A stretch of 64,000 nucleotides of DNA from Molanna angustata (GCA_963576475.1 OY754984.1:15436722-15500721); one strand, 5' to 3'. Positions 42,741 to 54,167 are shown, counted from the first letter of the stretch. The notes: generated by a model from the sequence alone, not told the origin. Made by a program: numbers and translations.

Positions 42741-43000
42741 TGTTGTGGCGGAACATCTCTATGATGTCCCCACAACTCTACTGCCATGTCATTGCTACCA
42801 AACACAAGCGGATATTATAAATAGTTATTTCCACCTTTGCAATTCATTCGGAATTTCTCCAGTCGCCGTGGTCTGACGTATCGCGGATTCTCCTCTACAT
42901 CTTATTACGTGTAAATAGAATATAATAATTATTAAAAAAAAACTACAGTGTATAACCGTAAGTTAAATAAATACAATTGTCAGATTGAGTACTATCGCTT
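42741..43000 (+). promoter_or_regulatory. Candidate solo LTR or promoter-like patch
   Basis: Starts TGTTGTGGCGGAACATC, has a TATAAATAG box near 42818, GC-richer sequence with CGCCGTGGTCTGACG about 60 bp downstream and an AATAAATAC signal. This is LTR-like, but no CA end with a matching target duplication could be fixed (TATTA occurs on both sides but is common here). No retroviral-type coding sequence adjoins. Confidence 0.3.
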
Positions 43001-43744
43001 TTATTATATGAATTATCAGTTGTCTCCAATTGTCTGTAGTATATCTTATATAGAGAGATGAGTTTTTAACAATAGCTTTTGAACACGCAAATAATCATTC
43101 TTATAAATATTCTTCAAAGCTAATTAATCGTGATCAATCTAATAACTAAATAACCATCTCCCTATAATGTATAAAACATCAATTTTGCATCTAGAAATTA
43201 CACAAAGATTGATAATAAAAATTATAATAAAAAAAAAACATATGACTACCCAACTTTACAACTATTTCATCATATTCAAGTTAGTGCCGTCTTTCAAAAA
43301 TATCTATAATATAATTAATGTACGCCATGTTATTTCGTCCTTCAACGTATTGCCAGTGAAATAATTTTTCCTTAATCAATTTTCGCGTGGAAATTTTTAT
43401 TTAAAATAAAAAATAAATTGATCGTTTAAGATGTATTTTCTGCATAAATTGACAATATTATTGTTTCAAAAAGAATTTTAAACATTCAGAATAAATTTTA
43501 ACCGTAATAATCTGCGGAATATCAATTTTGAATACTGACAACATTGCTTTCAATATGTCATAATAATACGCAAAAAGATAAGGACAGGTAATGCAAAGTG
43601 GCCGCGTAGCGGTCGTTGGGTGTTGGGCCGCGACAGCGGCCAGGTGCGGAGACCCTAGTTTATTTAAAAATATGCTATTTCAAATACATAAAGAGATAAA
43701 AAGATCACGCCATGCCTTTGTACGTGTAAAGAGTAATAGACAAA
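43001..43744. other. AT-rich DNA and a short GC-rich patch
   Basis: 43595-43665 is GC-rich and self-complementary in part (GTGGCCGCGTAGCGG, CCGCGACAGCGGCC). Its origin is unknown. Confidence 0.35.
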
Positions 43745-44235
43745 ATATAGTGGGTCAATTGTGTACCTACCTACCCCGTTAATACATACAAGTTTTGCAC
43801 AATACTACTAGGTACCCGTACAATGGAGTGATGTGGTTCAACCAATTCGAAACATATCTGGTACTGGCAACTAAATTGAACAATTTCAAAAGAGTATCTA
43901 ATAAAAAATTTGAATTTCATTAAAATATATAAATAAATAAAAATATTGTTTCTTTTGTTTCAAATGTCTCCTTTACACAAAAGTGCTTGCACTCTGGTAA
44001 AGGGAAATATGTTTTATTTTTATTGTATATCATCCAACTGTCGATTTGTTCAGGAGAACTTTGTTCTCTTAACATATCGACAATGTATCAAGCCAGAATA
44101 CGCGAGAATTGTATGGAGAGGTCTACTTTTTTCACGGCTTTTCCAACTTTGAAGTCAAAAAACACCAACTTAGAGGCTTCGCAGCATATATGTTCCATAC
44201 ACGGATTTACTCAGAATTCGGAGTAGAACATTTCG
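43745..44235 (+). repeat. Dispersed repeat R2, longer copy
   Basis: Shares GGGTCAATTGTGTAC, AAGTTTTGCAC and AGTGCTTGCACTCTGGTAAA with 38080-38400. Downstream, a frame around 44109-44230 reads FFHGFSNFEVKKHQLRGFAA then YMFHTRIYSEF, running into a (TG)n repeat. I do not recognise it as any known protein. Confidence 0.45.
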
Positions 44236-44236
44236 T

Positions 44237-44301
<65 letters not shown>

Positions 44302-44322
44302 TGTGTGTCTGTGTGTGTCCGT
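44236..44322. repeat. (TG)n microsatellite
   Basis: About 35 TG units with a few CTG interruptions toward the 3' side. Confidence 0.95.
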
Positions 44323-44904
44323 CCCCCCCTTATAACTTTTGATCCGCTCAATTTACAGAGCCTAAAATTTCAGAATATATAAACAGTTACAGGCCTACAA
44401 AACTTTTATACTCGGAATTTTGAATTTTTGTTTCAGTCAGGGGTTATCAACTTTTGAATTTTTATTTTATTTTTCCATATATCTCAGAAACCATAAACGC
44501 TAGAACGCTGAAAATTGGTACAAACATAGACAAATACAAAATCTCAAATTAATTTTTTCAAAAAAATTCCAGGGTTTCTCAAACATTTTTTATTAAGAAA
44601 AGTATTTTTTTTATGATAAATTTATGAGTTTAACTGCCTATATTTCCATTTTTTTTTAAAATATCGAAAAAAGCTGAAACACCCCAACTAGATAATTTAA
44701 TTTTATATAAAAAATATTAACATTGTAGCAGTACATCTCAAATTTTTTTTAACAATTTTTATAAAAATTGAATTAAGTGACGACATCGCTTCATACAATT
44801 TGTATGGTAGTCACCTATACACAATATCAAAGAAGACTTAATAGTTTGATACTTCATCTCTAAACATACAATATACATATACCATCATGCTGTTTTCATA
44901 TTCC
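44323..44904. other. AT-rich DNA, no recognised feature
   Basis: Long T/A runs. A phrase ATATCTCAGAAACCATAAAC has no partner I could find except a weak one at 30140. Confidence 0.4.
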
Positions 44905-45125
44905 GGGTAGGAAAAAAAGACTGACCTCCATACTATCCTATCTTGACTACCTAGGTACATGTGTTGTATAGAAAACTAAATATCATAAAATAATAAATAA
45001 TTTGTATTTATGGGTTTGGTACTTATTCTTCAACTATACATACTATCGCTGTCGACAGTTGGATCCCATGTGTTACATGCAACTAGTTTTATGAATCTAG
45101 AGATTGTGTTTTTTAAATATAAGTA

Positions 45126-45310
45126 GAACGATTGAAAAATGTTTGTATACGCTTTATTTATAATCATAGAAAATTTGATCATGTTTCCACTTACCGAAAT
45201 CTTCTTCGCCGGCCTAAGATACGTCAACGTCGTAATATTCATTTACTTTCTGTACTGTATAATTTAATTAACAACACAACAATACCACCACAATATCTAA
45301 GAATAAGGTT
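45126..45310 (+). pseudogene. Fragment of the 10.8-13.6 kb LINE RT
   Basis: Reads ERLKNVCIRFIYNHRKFDHV, STYRNLLRRPKIRQRRNIHL and LSVLYNLI. This is residues about 563-610 of the 692-residue RT (ERLQNVCIRFIYNLKKYDHV, STCRNILRWPKIRDRRNIHI) with around three-quarters identity by eye. Flanks on both sides are unrelated, so this is a small internal scrap. Confidence 0.8.
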
Positions 45311-45754
45311 ATTTTATCTGTTATTGGAATAAAATAAAAAATATTTTGTCTGTTTTTGGAATAAAATAAATTTACCAAGACCCGTTTATACTGAATTTGT
45401 GAAATAAATGAATGCTTTAGTTTGTAATCAGGGTGTTGAGAGGAATAATGTTTGTAAAGCGAGCTGAGTTCAATACCTATATCTGACTGGACCATCAGCG
45501 CCATTAGGTAGGTACCTACCTACACCAGATTATGGCTATACTCGGATTCACAAATTACAATAATTTTGTAAACGGTGTAGGTACCTGCTACACTCCACCC
45601 CTCTCCATTCCTATAACTAACAACCAAAGACCTTATAAGGTCTTTGCTAACAACGGTTATAGATATTATTTTAGCTTGATACAAAACAACCTACACAATA
45701 CTATCGCGCCGTGTTCCTGCACTGAAAAATAAGTAAAAAAATAGTTATTTAATA

Positions 45755-46122
45755 CGCAGGCGCAGTTCAGGGGTGACACCTGTGCGAGACACCGTCACCT
45801 CATTTATAAAAACTTTTGCTTATTGCTGATTGTTTACAAATAAACTAATTTCCCAATAGATGACGTTACAAAAAAAGTTTCTTCGTTACTTCATAGATGG
45901 CAATAGTATAATTCCTTATTTTCAAATGGATTGTTACACATTATTCAAATACATTGATAAGGGAACTCAATAAGAAGGCATAATTGGTGAAGGTTGCGCA
46001 AGCGCATAAAGTGATCACGTAAACCAGCCAACGACAGGTCGTAAGCCCTGTAGGTGCTTTGAGTTCCTGGTTCTTCTATAATATTCCAACTTCGTCACTA
46101 TTGAGATCTTATAAAGTTTGTC
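45755..46122 (-). mobile_element. Family F copy
   Basis: GGCGCAGTTCAGGGGTGACA, ATAGATGACGTTACAAAA, GGTTGCGCAAGCGCATAAAG, ACGACAGGTCGTAAGCCCTG and CTATTGAGATCTTATAA follow the family order on the minus strand. Confidence 0.75.
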
Positions 46123-46359
46123 AATAAAAAAACATCTATATTGATCAATCTAGTTGCAAAGAACACATGAGATCCAACTGTCGATGGCGATATTTATTTA
46201 TTTATTTTTATTTTTATTTATTACTATCCAAAAACATAGAGTAGATATAAGATACAAAATAATTGAAGGTAATATAAGCTTATTCATACATAGTAGACAT
46301 ACCTACAAAGTAAATATAAGTAAATAAATATAATATACTTAATCGAATATTTTTTATTA

Positions 46360-46616
46360 TTGCATATGCGTAAACATTGGATTTTTTTCCCTGTCGGGAG
46401 TCAAAGATATTTTTTAACAGATTTTTTAATTATCTCAATAGAGACGAAGTTGGAATATTTATTGTAGGAGAACCGGGAAATCAAGGCACCTACAGGGCTT
46501 ACGACCAGCCGATGACAGGTCGTAAGCCCTGTAGGTGCCTTGATTTCCCGGTTCTCCTACAATAAATATTCCAACTTCGTCTCTATTGAGATAATTAAAA
46601 AATCTGTTAAAAAATA
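46360..46616. mobile_element. Family F palindromic derivative, 99-bp perfect arms
   Basis: Begins with the F terminus (GCATATGCGTAAACATTGGA, CCCTGTCGGGAGTCAAAG). 46408-46506 and 46518-46616 are exact reverse complements by eye over 99 bp, with an 11-nt spacer (AGCCGATGACA). The arms hold the family core (GAGACGAAGTTGG, GGCACCTACAGGGCTTACGA). Confidence 0.85.
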
Positions 46617-46871
46617 ATATACTTAGTTGTAGGATACATTTATTTTTACATTACATTATTTGTATAAATTTTTGTACCAAAAATGCTTTCTTTAATTTAT
46701 ATTAACGCTTATACAATTAAATGATTACATAGTTGAATAATTCAAAATTGAAAAAAAATAGTTGAAAATAAAAATAAACACATACACAGTTAACGAGTGT
46801 GTTTCAGTATGAGGAGGAGGGATCGTTAGTGAATGAGAAGAGGATTGTGGATTAGAGTTGAATCACATGAC

Positions 46872-46912
46872 ACACATTTCAAACACACAATATCTGTGTG
46901 TTTGAAATGTGT
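46872..46912. repeat. Perfect 17-bp hairpin
   Basis: ACACATTTCAAACACAC, loop AATATCT, GTGTGTTTGAAATGTGT. Confidence 0.9.
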
Positions 46913-47285
46913 ATTATTATTACGCTGTAAACATTCAGTCTAAACATACATGTGAAAAATATCTGTAATTAGGGAAATATTTTGAGATTTTTGATTTCTA
47001 TACAAAACATATATACCTATGTCAAGATAGGATTGTGTGGAAGTCAGTCTTTTTTTACGTAAACATGGATAAGTGAAAAAAAAACATTACAGTTTATTTT
47101 TTCAAACTAGTTACACATGAGATTCAACGCGTAAATATCGCCATGATCTGCAACTTCAGGTACATTCGACACCCGACATCGAATGTTGAATCTGAACACA
47201 GCCTGGGAGTGATGGTGATAACGCAGAATGCATGTATGTACTAAAATTCTCTGCGAATCTTTCTTTTTTCTTTTCCTCAGCCTTG

Positions 47286-47555
47286 AGAAGCGGACACTGA
47301 TGTAAGTAAATAAATTTGTGGCGGGGTTTGTTGGAGGGAAGGCATCAGGTGAACTTTGAGGACACTGATGTAAATAAATTTGCGGCGGGGTTTGTTGGAG
47401 GGAAGGCATCAGGTGAACTTTGAGGACACTGATGTAAATAAATTTGCGGCGGGGTTTGCTGGAGGGAAGGCATCAGGTGAACTTTGAGGACACTGATGTA
47501 AATAAATTTGCGGCGGGGCTTGTTGGAGGGAAGGCATCAGGTGGACTTTGAGCCC
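47286..47555. repeat. 64-bp minisatellite, ~4.3 copies
   Basis: GAGGACACTGATGTAAATAA, ATTTGCGGCGGGGTTTGTTG, GAGGGAAGGCATCAGGTGAA, CTTT starts at 47358, 47422 and 47486. The first unit has an extra GTAA. Units differ by only one or two bases. Confidence 0.9.
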
Positions 47556-49205
47556 GCCCGCGCAAAATATTTACCAAGATGACAGGGAAAATCCAGGTCA
47601 GAGTGGGTACCTACCTCCATCAATGTCTGTCTCTGGTCTGTGTCGCGGCCCGAAGCGCCACCTTTAGGGACATGGCGTAATGGCGATGTCTAATTTTGAC
47701 TAAAGTGATTAAAAAAACATTCCTGTTCGAATGACCGCTTTCACTAAGCTAGATTCTTTTTGAACGGCTTGGCTGCGTCATCGATTGTTGTCCTTTTATA
47801 TTCTCGGTCGCCTTTGGGCCAGCCACTTCATACCTCCATAAGACCCGTATTACGAAAGTTATTTGAGAAAAATATTAGAAAAGCTTGAAATCCCGTTAAG
47901 TAGTATATATTCTGCAGTACGGGACCTTATATTTTTTAATATTATTCTAAAATAACTCCTGTAATACGACAGTAAGTACTAAGTTAGATCAACTAAACTG
48001 ATTCGGAGCGCAATAAATCGTCGGTAATCTCAGTTTTTTATTGATAAAATATGTAGTAGGTATGTAGGACCTCTACGGGACTACTGGTGACATGATCTTA
48101 ATACGTTCTTGTCTTATCGTAATCTTAAAAGTGTATAAATCACTACTACTAGATTCACTGTACTAGATTCATAATCTTATGTAACTCATTATTTACATTG
48201 AATTATAAAAAAAAATATTAAGATCAATGTTTAGGTAATATGAAATCGTCATTAATTTTTATATAAATTAAAGTAATTAATTATTATTTTTATTCTCGAG
48301 GATTTCTTTAGTCTGGATCTAATCTGAATCAACTTCGTGGGTACCTATTAGCTCTGGTGTAAGAAGGTATCTCTAATATGGGTTCAAGAATATCGATCCA
48401 AATTGATGTTTTAATGTCGCATAGTCTATGATCATCCGTAATTTGAAGTCAAATTGCCTCTAATGTATCCACGGGAGATTCAACTTCGGGTGCAGATATC
48501 TCATCTACTTCCATAGCAACAGGCAGCATCATAGTTGTTGGGAAATACGGGACGTGACCAAGAAGACCGAGCAGTCGGTAGTCAAAGGTTTTGGACGTGA
48601 CAACATTGTATCGTCATGATCTTTGGAAGCTGGAACTCGTAGAGAAGCCTAGACAAAATTGTCATATTATCTGAGCAACGGTATTTATAAATTTATTTAT
48701 TTATGTGTGTATGTATGTATATACCTATGTATGTTGTATCGGCGTGTAAATAGCCGATTTATGATTGAAGCGGTTAGAAATGATTGAATTAGGTTATGGG
48801 ACGGACAGAAACTGAACAGATTTAGAGGCGGAATGAATATTTTTGGTGAACATACATATAACGCACTCACATAAATATATCACCCAAAGAACAAATCAAA
48901 GCGACTTACCAAATGGTAATGGTTGATCGAGCGTTATGTTTTGTGTCCAATTTGTCAGCGAGATGTCGAAGTCTCTGTTCCTTCACAAATTAATGTTTTT
49001 TGGTACAAAACACAGATAGATTAAAGCGGAAAAATATGAGAAATACACAATTTTATGAATATTGGCGGAGGAGCGGTATGCAGCGGTATTGCAAAAAATT
49101 TTATATCAATTAAAATTCTTTTCCATGACATCCAAAAAGCTTGTCACTTCCATTTTCCATAGACGAATACCTATATATGAATACACAATGTTGCCACAGC
49201 ATATG
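47556..49205. other. Mixed DNA without recognised feature
   Basis: 47556-47840 is GC-richer (CGCGGCCCGAAGCGCCACC) and 48430-48660 is near-balanced, but neither gives a motif-bearing frame on either strand. These are the best places in the window to look for a missed host exon or an unknown repeat. Confidence 0.3.
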
Positions 49206-49208
49206 TAT

Positions 49209-49307
<99 letters not shown>

Positions 49308-49463
49308 TTCAATTATTTATTTATTTATTTATATATTTATTTATTTATTAATTTATTTATTTATTTATTTATTTAATTATTTTTTTATTTATTTATTTAT
49401 TTATTTATTAATTTATTTATTTATTTATTTATTAATTTATTTATTTATTTATTTATTTATTAA
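49206..49463. repeat. (TTTA)n tetranucleotide array, ~255 bp
   Basis: Pure TTTA for about 110 bp, then TTTA blocks broken by TTCAATT, TTAATT and TATATT. The open frames rich in YLFI are artefacts. Confidence 0.95.
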
Positions 49464-49974
49464 TGGTCTTTTATTCTTCCGGTTTTCTTTGCCAACCCAT
49501 GAGATGGACAGTGATGGAATGTACCTATGTCGTAATATATTATCTTTCATAATTTTTTTTTGTATAATGATACGCAAATCTTTCGTTAATTGATGAGTTG
49601 AAACATCATTGGGTTAGTTCAAATGGTACCACCCCAGAAGTAATCCTATCTAATGAAAAGTAATCATCAAATTGAATAAATTGCAGAAGACTTTGCAAAT
49701 CGAAGATTTTTATATTTTCATCATAACTCGATGGAATTCATATTATGTGTGACCGTGACTGAAGCACTCTCTTCCTGTTAAAAAAATAATAATTAAAATC
49801 GGACAATGTTGTAAAGAGTTCTTATCGCTGAAGTGCACATTGAAGAGTTTGAGGAATTTTTAATGGACCCCATGATCATATCTTGACCAAATTAAAATGG
49901 TACCAATCGGAAGATACCTACTTTCTAATAAAAAAATATATCGAAATCGGTCAACGTGGTAAAAGGAAATACAT
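49464..49974. other. No recognised feature
   Basis: Contains near-repeated phrases AAAATCGGACAATGTTGTAA (49797) and AAATCGGTCAACGTGGTAAA (49945), suggesting an old tandem or dispersed repeat. Confidence 0.4.
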
Positions 49975-50032
49975 ACATAAAATGAGTGGGTTGTGGCCCA
50001 CGCTAAACTCCTCACTAACGAGTCATTCCACA
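49975..50032 (+). mobile_element. Isolated Helentron-like 5' end
   Basis: AAAATGAGTGGGTTGTGGCC then CACGCTAAACTCCTCAC matches the 5' terminus at 20440. No plus-strand 3' hairpin was found downstream. Confidence 0.55.
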
Positions 50033-50364
50033 TAGTATTTTAATTTTTTATGGAAAATATTCAGCATTTTCATGAAATGCTGAATGTTATATAATTTTTG
50101 ATTTGAATATTTTATTATGAAAACTTGATAATTCTTCAATGCCATCTTATGGAAGTGATGTAGGTACCTTTTTAGCAATTTGAAAATAAAAATAACATTT
50201 TTTTGTTTCCTTTGCCCAATGGGGTCACTTCAAATTAATTTATTGTTAAAAAAATGAGAATCACTATTCCAGATATGCTTCAAAATCTAATGGATCTATG
50301 TAGGAGAGTAATAGATATAGAAATTTGGAAAATTAAAAAAAAAATCGAATGAGTATAATTTTTG

Positions 50365-50505
50365 CCAAACATCTTGAACGAGCTTCCGGTTGCGCAGAAC
50401 ACAAATTTGTGCCTTTTTGCTTCGTTGGTTAACGTGCAAATCGCCCCCCTTCTCGGCTAAAATTTCAAGATATTTGGCGTCAACTCTACCTATATTGGTC
50501 TATAA
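50365..50505 (+). repeat. Dispersed repeat R1, second copy
   Basis: CATCTTGAACGAGCTTCCGG, CACAAATTTGTGCCTTTTTG and CTTCGTTGG match 17155-17295. Confidence 0.6.
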
Positions 50506-50738
50506 TCGATAAAGAAGAATAAACACGCTGTACATAGCATATAGCTCACAGTACACACACGGATACATTATGATGAAACTTTCAGAATACAATCTCAGCA
50601 TGATACTAGATAATCTGCAATAACAAGATAGCCTTAAAAATTGCAAATTCATAGCATCCCACTATATCCCCTTGGGGTAGTGAGGAGTAAAAAATTCTCG
50701 TAAAATTGATTACCTTCTCCGTTTATTGAATCAGTTAA

Positions 50739-51419
50739 GGGGGGACTGCTGCCAACGTACCTATTTTTCAATTTGATATACCATCACTATTTCTTATCAA
50801 ATCGTTTTGAAAAAATAATTTAGATAGTTTGGGTATTCATAAAGAAAAATGTATCTCTACTTTTTGATAATGTTCTGTATAAATTCTTGTAGAAAAATAA
50901 TGGCATACCCCGATTTTCAACGTTTATCTTATACTTTTAATAAAATATAAGGCGTAGTTCAACATATTTTTTTTTAAATTAAAGAAGACAAAAATATCTA
51001 GAAAAATACGATGTGACGTTGCATTAATGCTTCAGGTTTAGAAAATAAACCTAAAAAACATTTATTTTCCATTCAGCGTCATTGCGAAATATAAGTTTTT
51101 TTGGTTTATTAACTTAACCTGATGCATAAATGCAATGTTACATCGTATTTTTCCAGATATTTTGATCTTCTTTAATTTATAAAAAAATATAATGCTCTGT
51201 ACCTTATTGTTTTTTAGAAATTTAAGATAAATGTCAAAAATTGGGGTATGCTTATAATTTTCCTACAAGAATATATACAGAACATAATTAAAAAGTTAAG
51301 GTATATTTTTATTTATTAATATCCAAACTAACTACGTTATTTTTTTCAAAATGATTCGTTTTGTAGTAATGACGCAAATTCAAATTGAAAAAATAGGTAC
51401 GTTGGCAGCAGTCCCCCCC
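50739..51419. mobile_element. 680-bp foldback element
   Basis: Left end GGGGGGACTGCTGCCAACGT then ACCTATTTTTCAATTTGA is inverted at the right end, and internal words pair in mirrored order (ATGGCATACCCC/GGGGTATGC, AATACGATGTGACGTTGCAT/ATGCAATGTTACATCGTATT). Nearly the whole element is two ~310-bp diverged arms. The flanks are TTAA on the left and TTGA on the right, compatible with a decayed TTAA duplication (piggyBac-like), which is inference. Confidence 0.8.
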
Positions 51420-52022
51420 TTGAAAAGAAACTAGAATACCAAATATTTATAAAACTTCCTTTCGGATATTACCTCATTTTTGAAAAAAAAAATGTTAAAA
51501 TAATCCTTAGATAATCAGTAGCATCGTTCAAATTTCAGTCGGCAGTCTCTTACAACCCGCCATTTCTTATGTTGTGTCTAGTTTCCTCTTCTTTATTGCA
51601 AGTAATTACACTATTATCTAAAACATTATTATTTTTTATCGAAACAAAGGCGGTTGCATTCGCTTAAAATAATTTTTGGGTTATTCCTGAGACCGGATAT
51701 CGATATTATCGATAGAGGACTGGCTGACTACCTTCTGGGACTTATCACATGGAATTATGTGTTTATTTCTTATTATTTTAGTGGGATACTTTTTAATCTC
51801 CGCGACTATGGAATAGTGGAGAGTCACGATTTCATAATTTTTTGATATATTTTTTATTTAGTTAAGTTATTCAACCGATAATTCTAAAATACTCCATATT
51901 TTACTTATATATTAATCAAAATTAATGTTTTGAATTATAAAACAAAGTATTTTATTTGTAAATCGAGTATATTTATTATCTTTATACTTTGCTGCTATTG
52001 CTTTGTGGCACATTTTAACTAA

Positions 52023-52227
52023 TATAATTAAATAAAATCTCTTAGTTTTTAACCACGTTGAGTATATTTATATGTCAACTAGTTTCGGAGACGTAACCGC
52101 TCCTTCGTCCGGACAAACTTAAACTGTATAAGTTTGTCCGGACGAAGGAGCGGTTACGTCTCCGAAACTAGTTGACATATAAATATACTCAACGTGGTTA
52201 AAAACTAAGATATTTTATTTAATTATA
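52023..52227. mobile_element. Foldback with 99-bp arms
   Basis: 52023-52121 and 52129-52227 are inverted copies with one mismatch by eye (C/A near the outer end) and a 7-nt spacer. Each arm has GTTTTTAACCACGTTGAGTA on the outside and CTCCTTCGTCCGGACAAACT inside. The inner arm contains CCGGACGAAGGAG...CTCCGAAACTAGTTG, resembling the CTGANGA...GAAA layout of Penelope-type termini but with a mismatch in the first box. Confidence 0.85.
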
Positions 52228-52249
52228 TGAGTATATTTTTAATTACATA

Positions 52250-52862
52250 TACGCAAACATTGTATTTTTTTCCTGTCGGTCGTCAAATCTTATTTTTACT
52301 GACAAAAACATCTCAATAGATACGAAGTTGGGACACTATAGAAGAACCAGGGGCTTATCGTCAGTAAAAATATCATTTGACTCTCGACAGGAAAAAAATC
52401 CAATGTTTGCGTATATGCAATTAAATATATATTCGATTTACATACACATTGGTACATGTAAAATATATCTGGCGCAGTTCAGGGGTGACATCTGTGTGTG
52501 ACACCTTCATCTCATTTATAAGGACTGTAGCTTTCATTGTTTACAAATAAACTGCGTTCTCAATAGATGGCGTTACAAAGAAAAAGGTTTCTTCGTCACC
52601 TCATAGATGGCAATAGTATAGTTTCGTATTATTCAGGTGAATTGTTTACACATTATTCAAATATATAGAACTTTCAAAGATTGCATTGACGAGGGAACTC
52701 AATAAATGCATAATTGATGAACGTTACGCAGACGCATAGAGTGATCATGTGAGCCAGCCGATGACAGGTCGTGGGCCCTGTAGGTACCTGAGTTCCTGGT
52801 TCTTCTATGGTGTCCCAACTTCGTCTCTATTGAGATGTTCTTGTCAATAAAAATATTGTATT
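52250..52862 (-). mobile_element. Two adjoining family F units
   Basis: 52250-52430 is a short palindromic F unit (CATATACGCAAACATTGTAT ... CCAATGTTTGCGTATATG) and 52440-52862 is an F body on the minus strand (CTGGCGCAGTTCAGGGGTGA, AGATGGCGTTACAAAG, GATGACAGGTCGTGGGCC, CTCTATTGAGATGTT). Confidence 0.7.
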
Positions 52863-52917
52863 TGTTTTGGGTAAGAATTATTTATTAGATTAATTTCTTA
52901 ACGTGTATTGTGAAGGT

Positions 52918-53000
52918 AGAGCAAAGGTTCCCAAACTTTTTTTCTCTAGACCTCTTTCAAAATTTTATTGGTTTTGGTGGACCCCCTGCTGCTACATTTC
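52918..53000 (+). mobile_element. hAT-like terminal fragment
   Basis: GCAAAGGTTCCCAAACTTTT ... GACCTCTTTC ... GGTGGACCCCC resembles the CAG-GGTTCCCAAACT ... GACCCC end of hAT transposons. Only one end is visible, so the element is incomplete. Confidence 0.45.
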
Positions 53001-53040
53001 TACCATATTCCCAAAACTTATGAAGAACGAAAAATATGAA

Positions 53041-53173
53041 GTGTTTCCAGCCCCGAGAAGCAATATTTGCTTGAAAAATGAATTTAAATAAATTCATCCT
53101 CTGCTGGAAATCGAACCAAGAACGCCCGCACATAAACCGAACGGCTTACCAACTGTGACACGGCGGTCGGCTT
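53041..53173 (-). mobile_element. SINE family C copy, tail lacking
   Basis: Minus strand GCCGACCGCCGTGTCACAGT, GGTAAGCCGTTCGGTTTATG, TTGGTTCGATTTCCAGCAGA, then AAATATTGCTTCTCGGGGCT. Same head and body as 31711-31850. The LINE-like tail is missing, consistent with truncation at the hAT-like fragment. Confidence 0.8.
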
Positions 53174-53304
53174 ATTTTTTTATATAATTCATACAACAGA
53201 AATGTACTTACTACATAAAATTAATTTTGGGAATGTCGACCTGTCGAGAAGGAACTAAGAATAGGAGACTAAGAATTTAGCGTTGGTCACAATCCACTCG
53301 TTTT

Positions 53305-53965
<661 letters not shown>

Positions 53966-54031
53966 TGAATGATGAAGGCAGTAATTAAAAAAAATACTAA
54001 ATATTTACAGAATCAACTTTACATACGTTTA

Positions 54032-54135
54032 GAGAAGCTTGAATAACAGACGAACATCTTATGAGACGAGGGATGGAAAAATATGGCGTTCGGTTCTCTC
54101 TGCCTACCCTGTTAGGGAATTTCGTGATGTAATCT
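54032..54135 (+). pseudogene. LINE RT C-terminal end
   Basis: Reads RDGKIWRSVLSAYPVREF then RDVI, the terminal K-x-WRSVLSAYP motif of the LINE type at 6465-6715. Truncated at the 5' side by the AAAT array and neighbours. Confidence 0.6.
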
Positions 54136-54167
54136 GTATTTTTGGTTTCGGGTAATCCAAAAAACAT

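Larger units (their letters stand above)
44905..47062. mobile_element. Candidate 2.1-kb TIR element with nested insertions
   Basis: AAAAAAAGACTGACCTCCAT, then CTATCCTATCTTGACTACC and TGTTGTATAGAAA at 44912-44980 is inverted at 46985-47058 (TTTCTATACAAAACATA, ATGTCAAGATAGGATTGTG, GGAAGTCAGTCTTTTTTT). Identity is imperfect over about 70 bp. The interior carries a LINE fragment and two family F copies. Alternatively these are two independent insertions in opposite orientation. Confidence 0.45.
51790..53304 (-). mobile_element. Helentron-like element, minus strand, heavily nested
   Basis: Minus-strand 5' end AACGAGTGGATTGTGACCAA then CGCTAAATTC at about 53270-53304. Minus-strand 3' hairpin GACTCTCCACTATTCCATAG then TCGCGGAGATT at about 51790-51835. 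Between them lie a foldback (52023-52227), family F (52250-52860), a hAT-like end and SINE C. No satellite core is present. Whether both ends belong to one element is inference. Confidence 0.5.

Noticed and set aside
43987..44342. Possible protein-coding exon (FFHGFSNFEVKKHQLRGFAA)
   Set aside because: It lies inside dispersed repeat R2 and runs into a (TG)n repeat. No family is recognised and no splice signals could be paired.
49062..49593. Two frames of 104 and 150 residues made of YLFI repeats, resembling membrane segments
   Set aside because: Translation of a (TTTA)n microsatellite.
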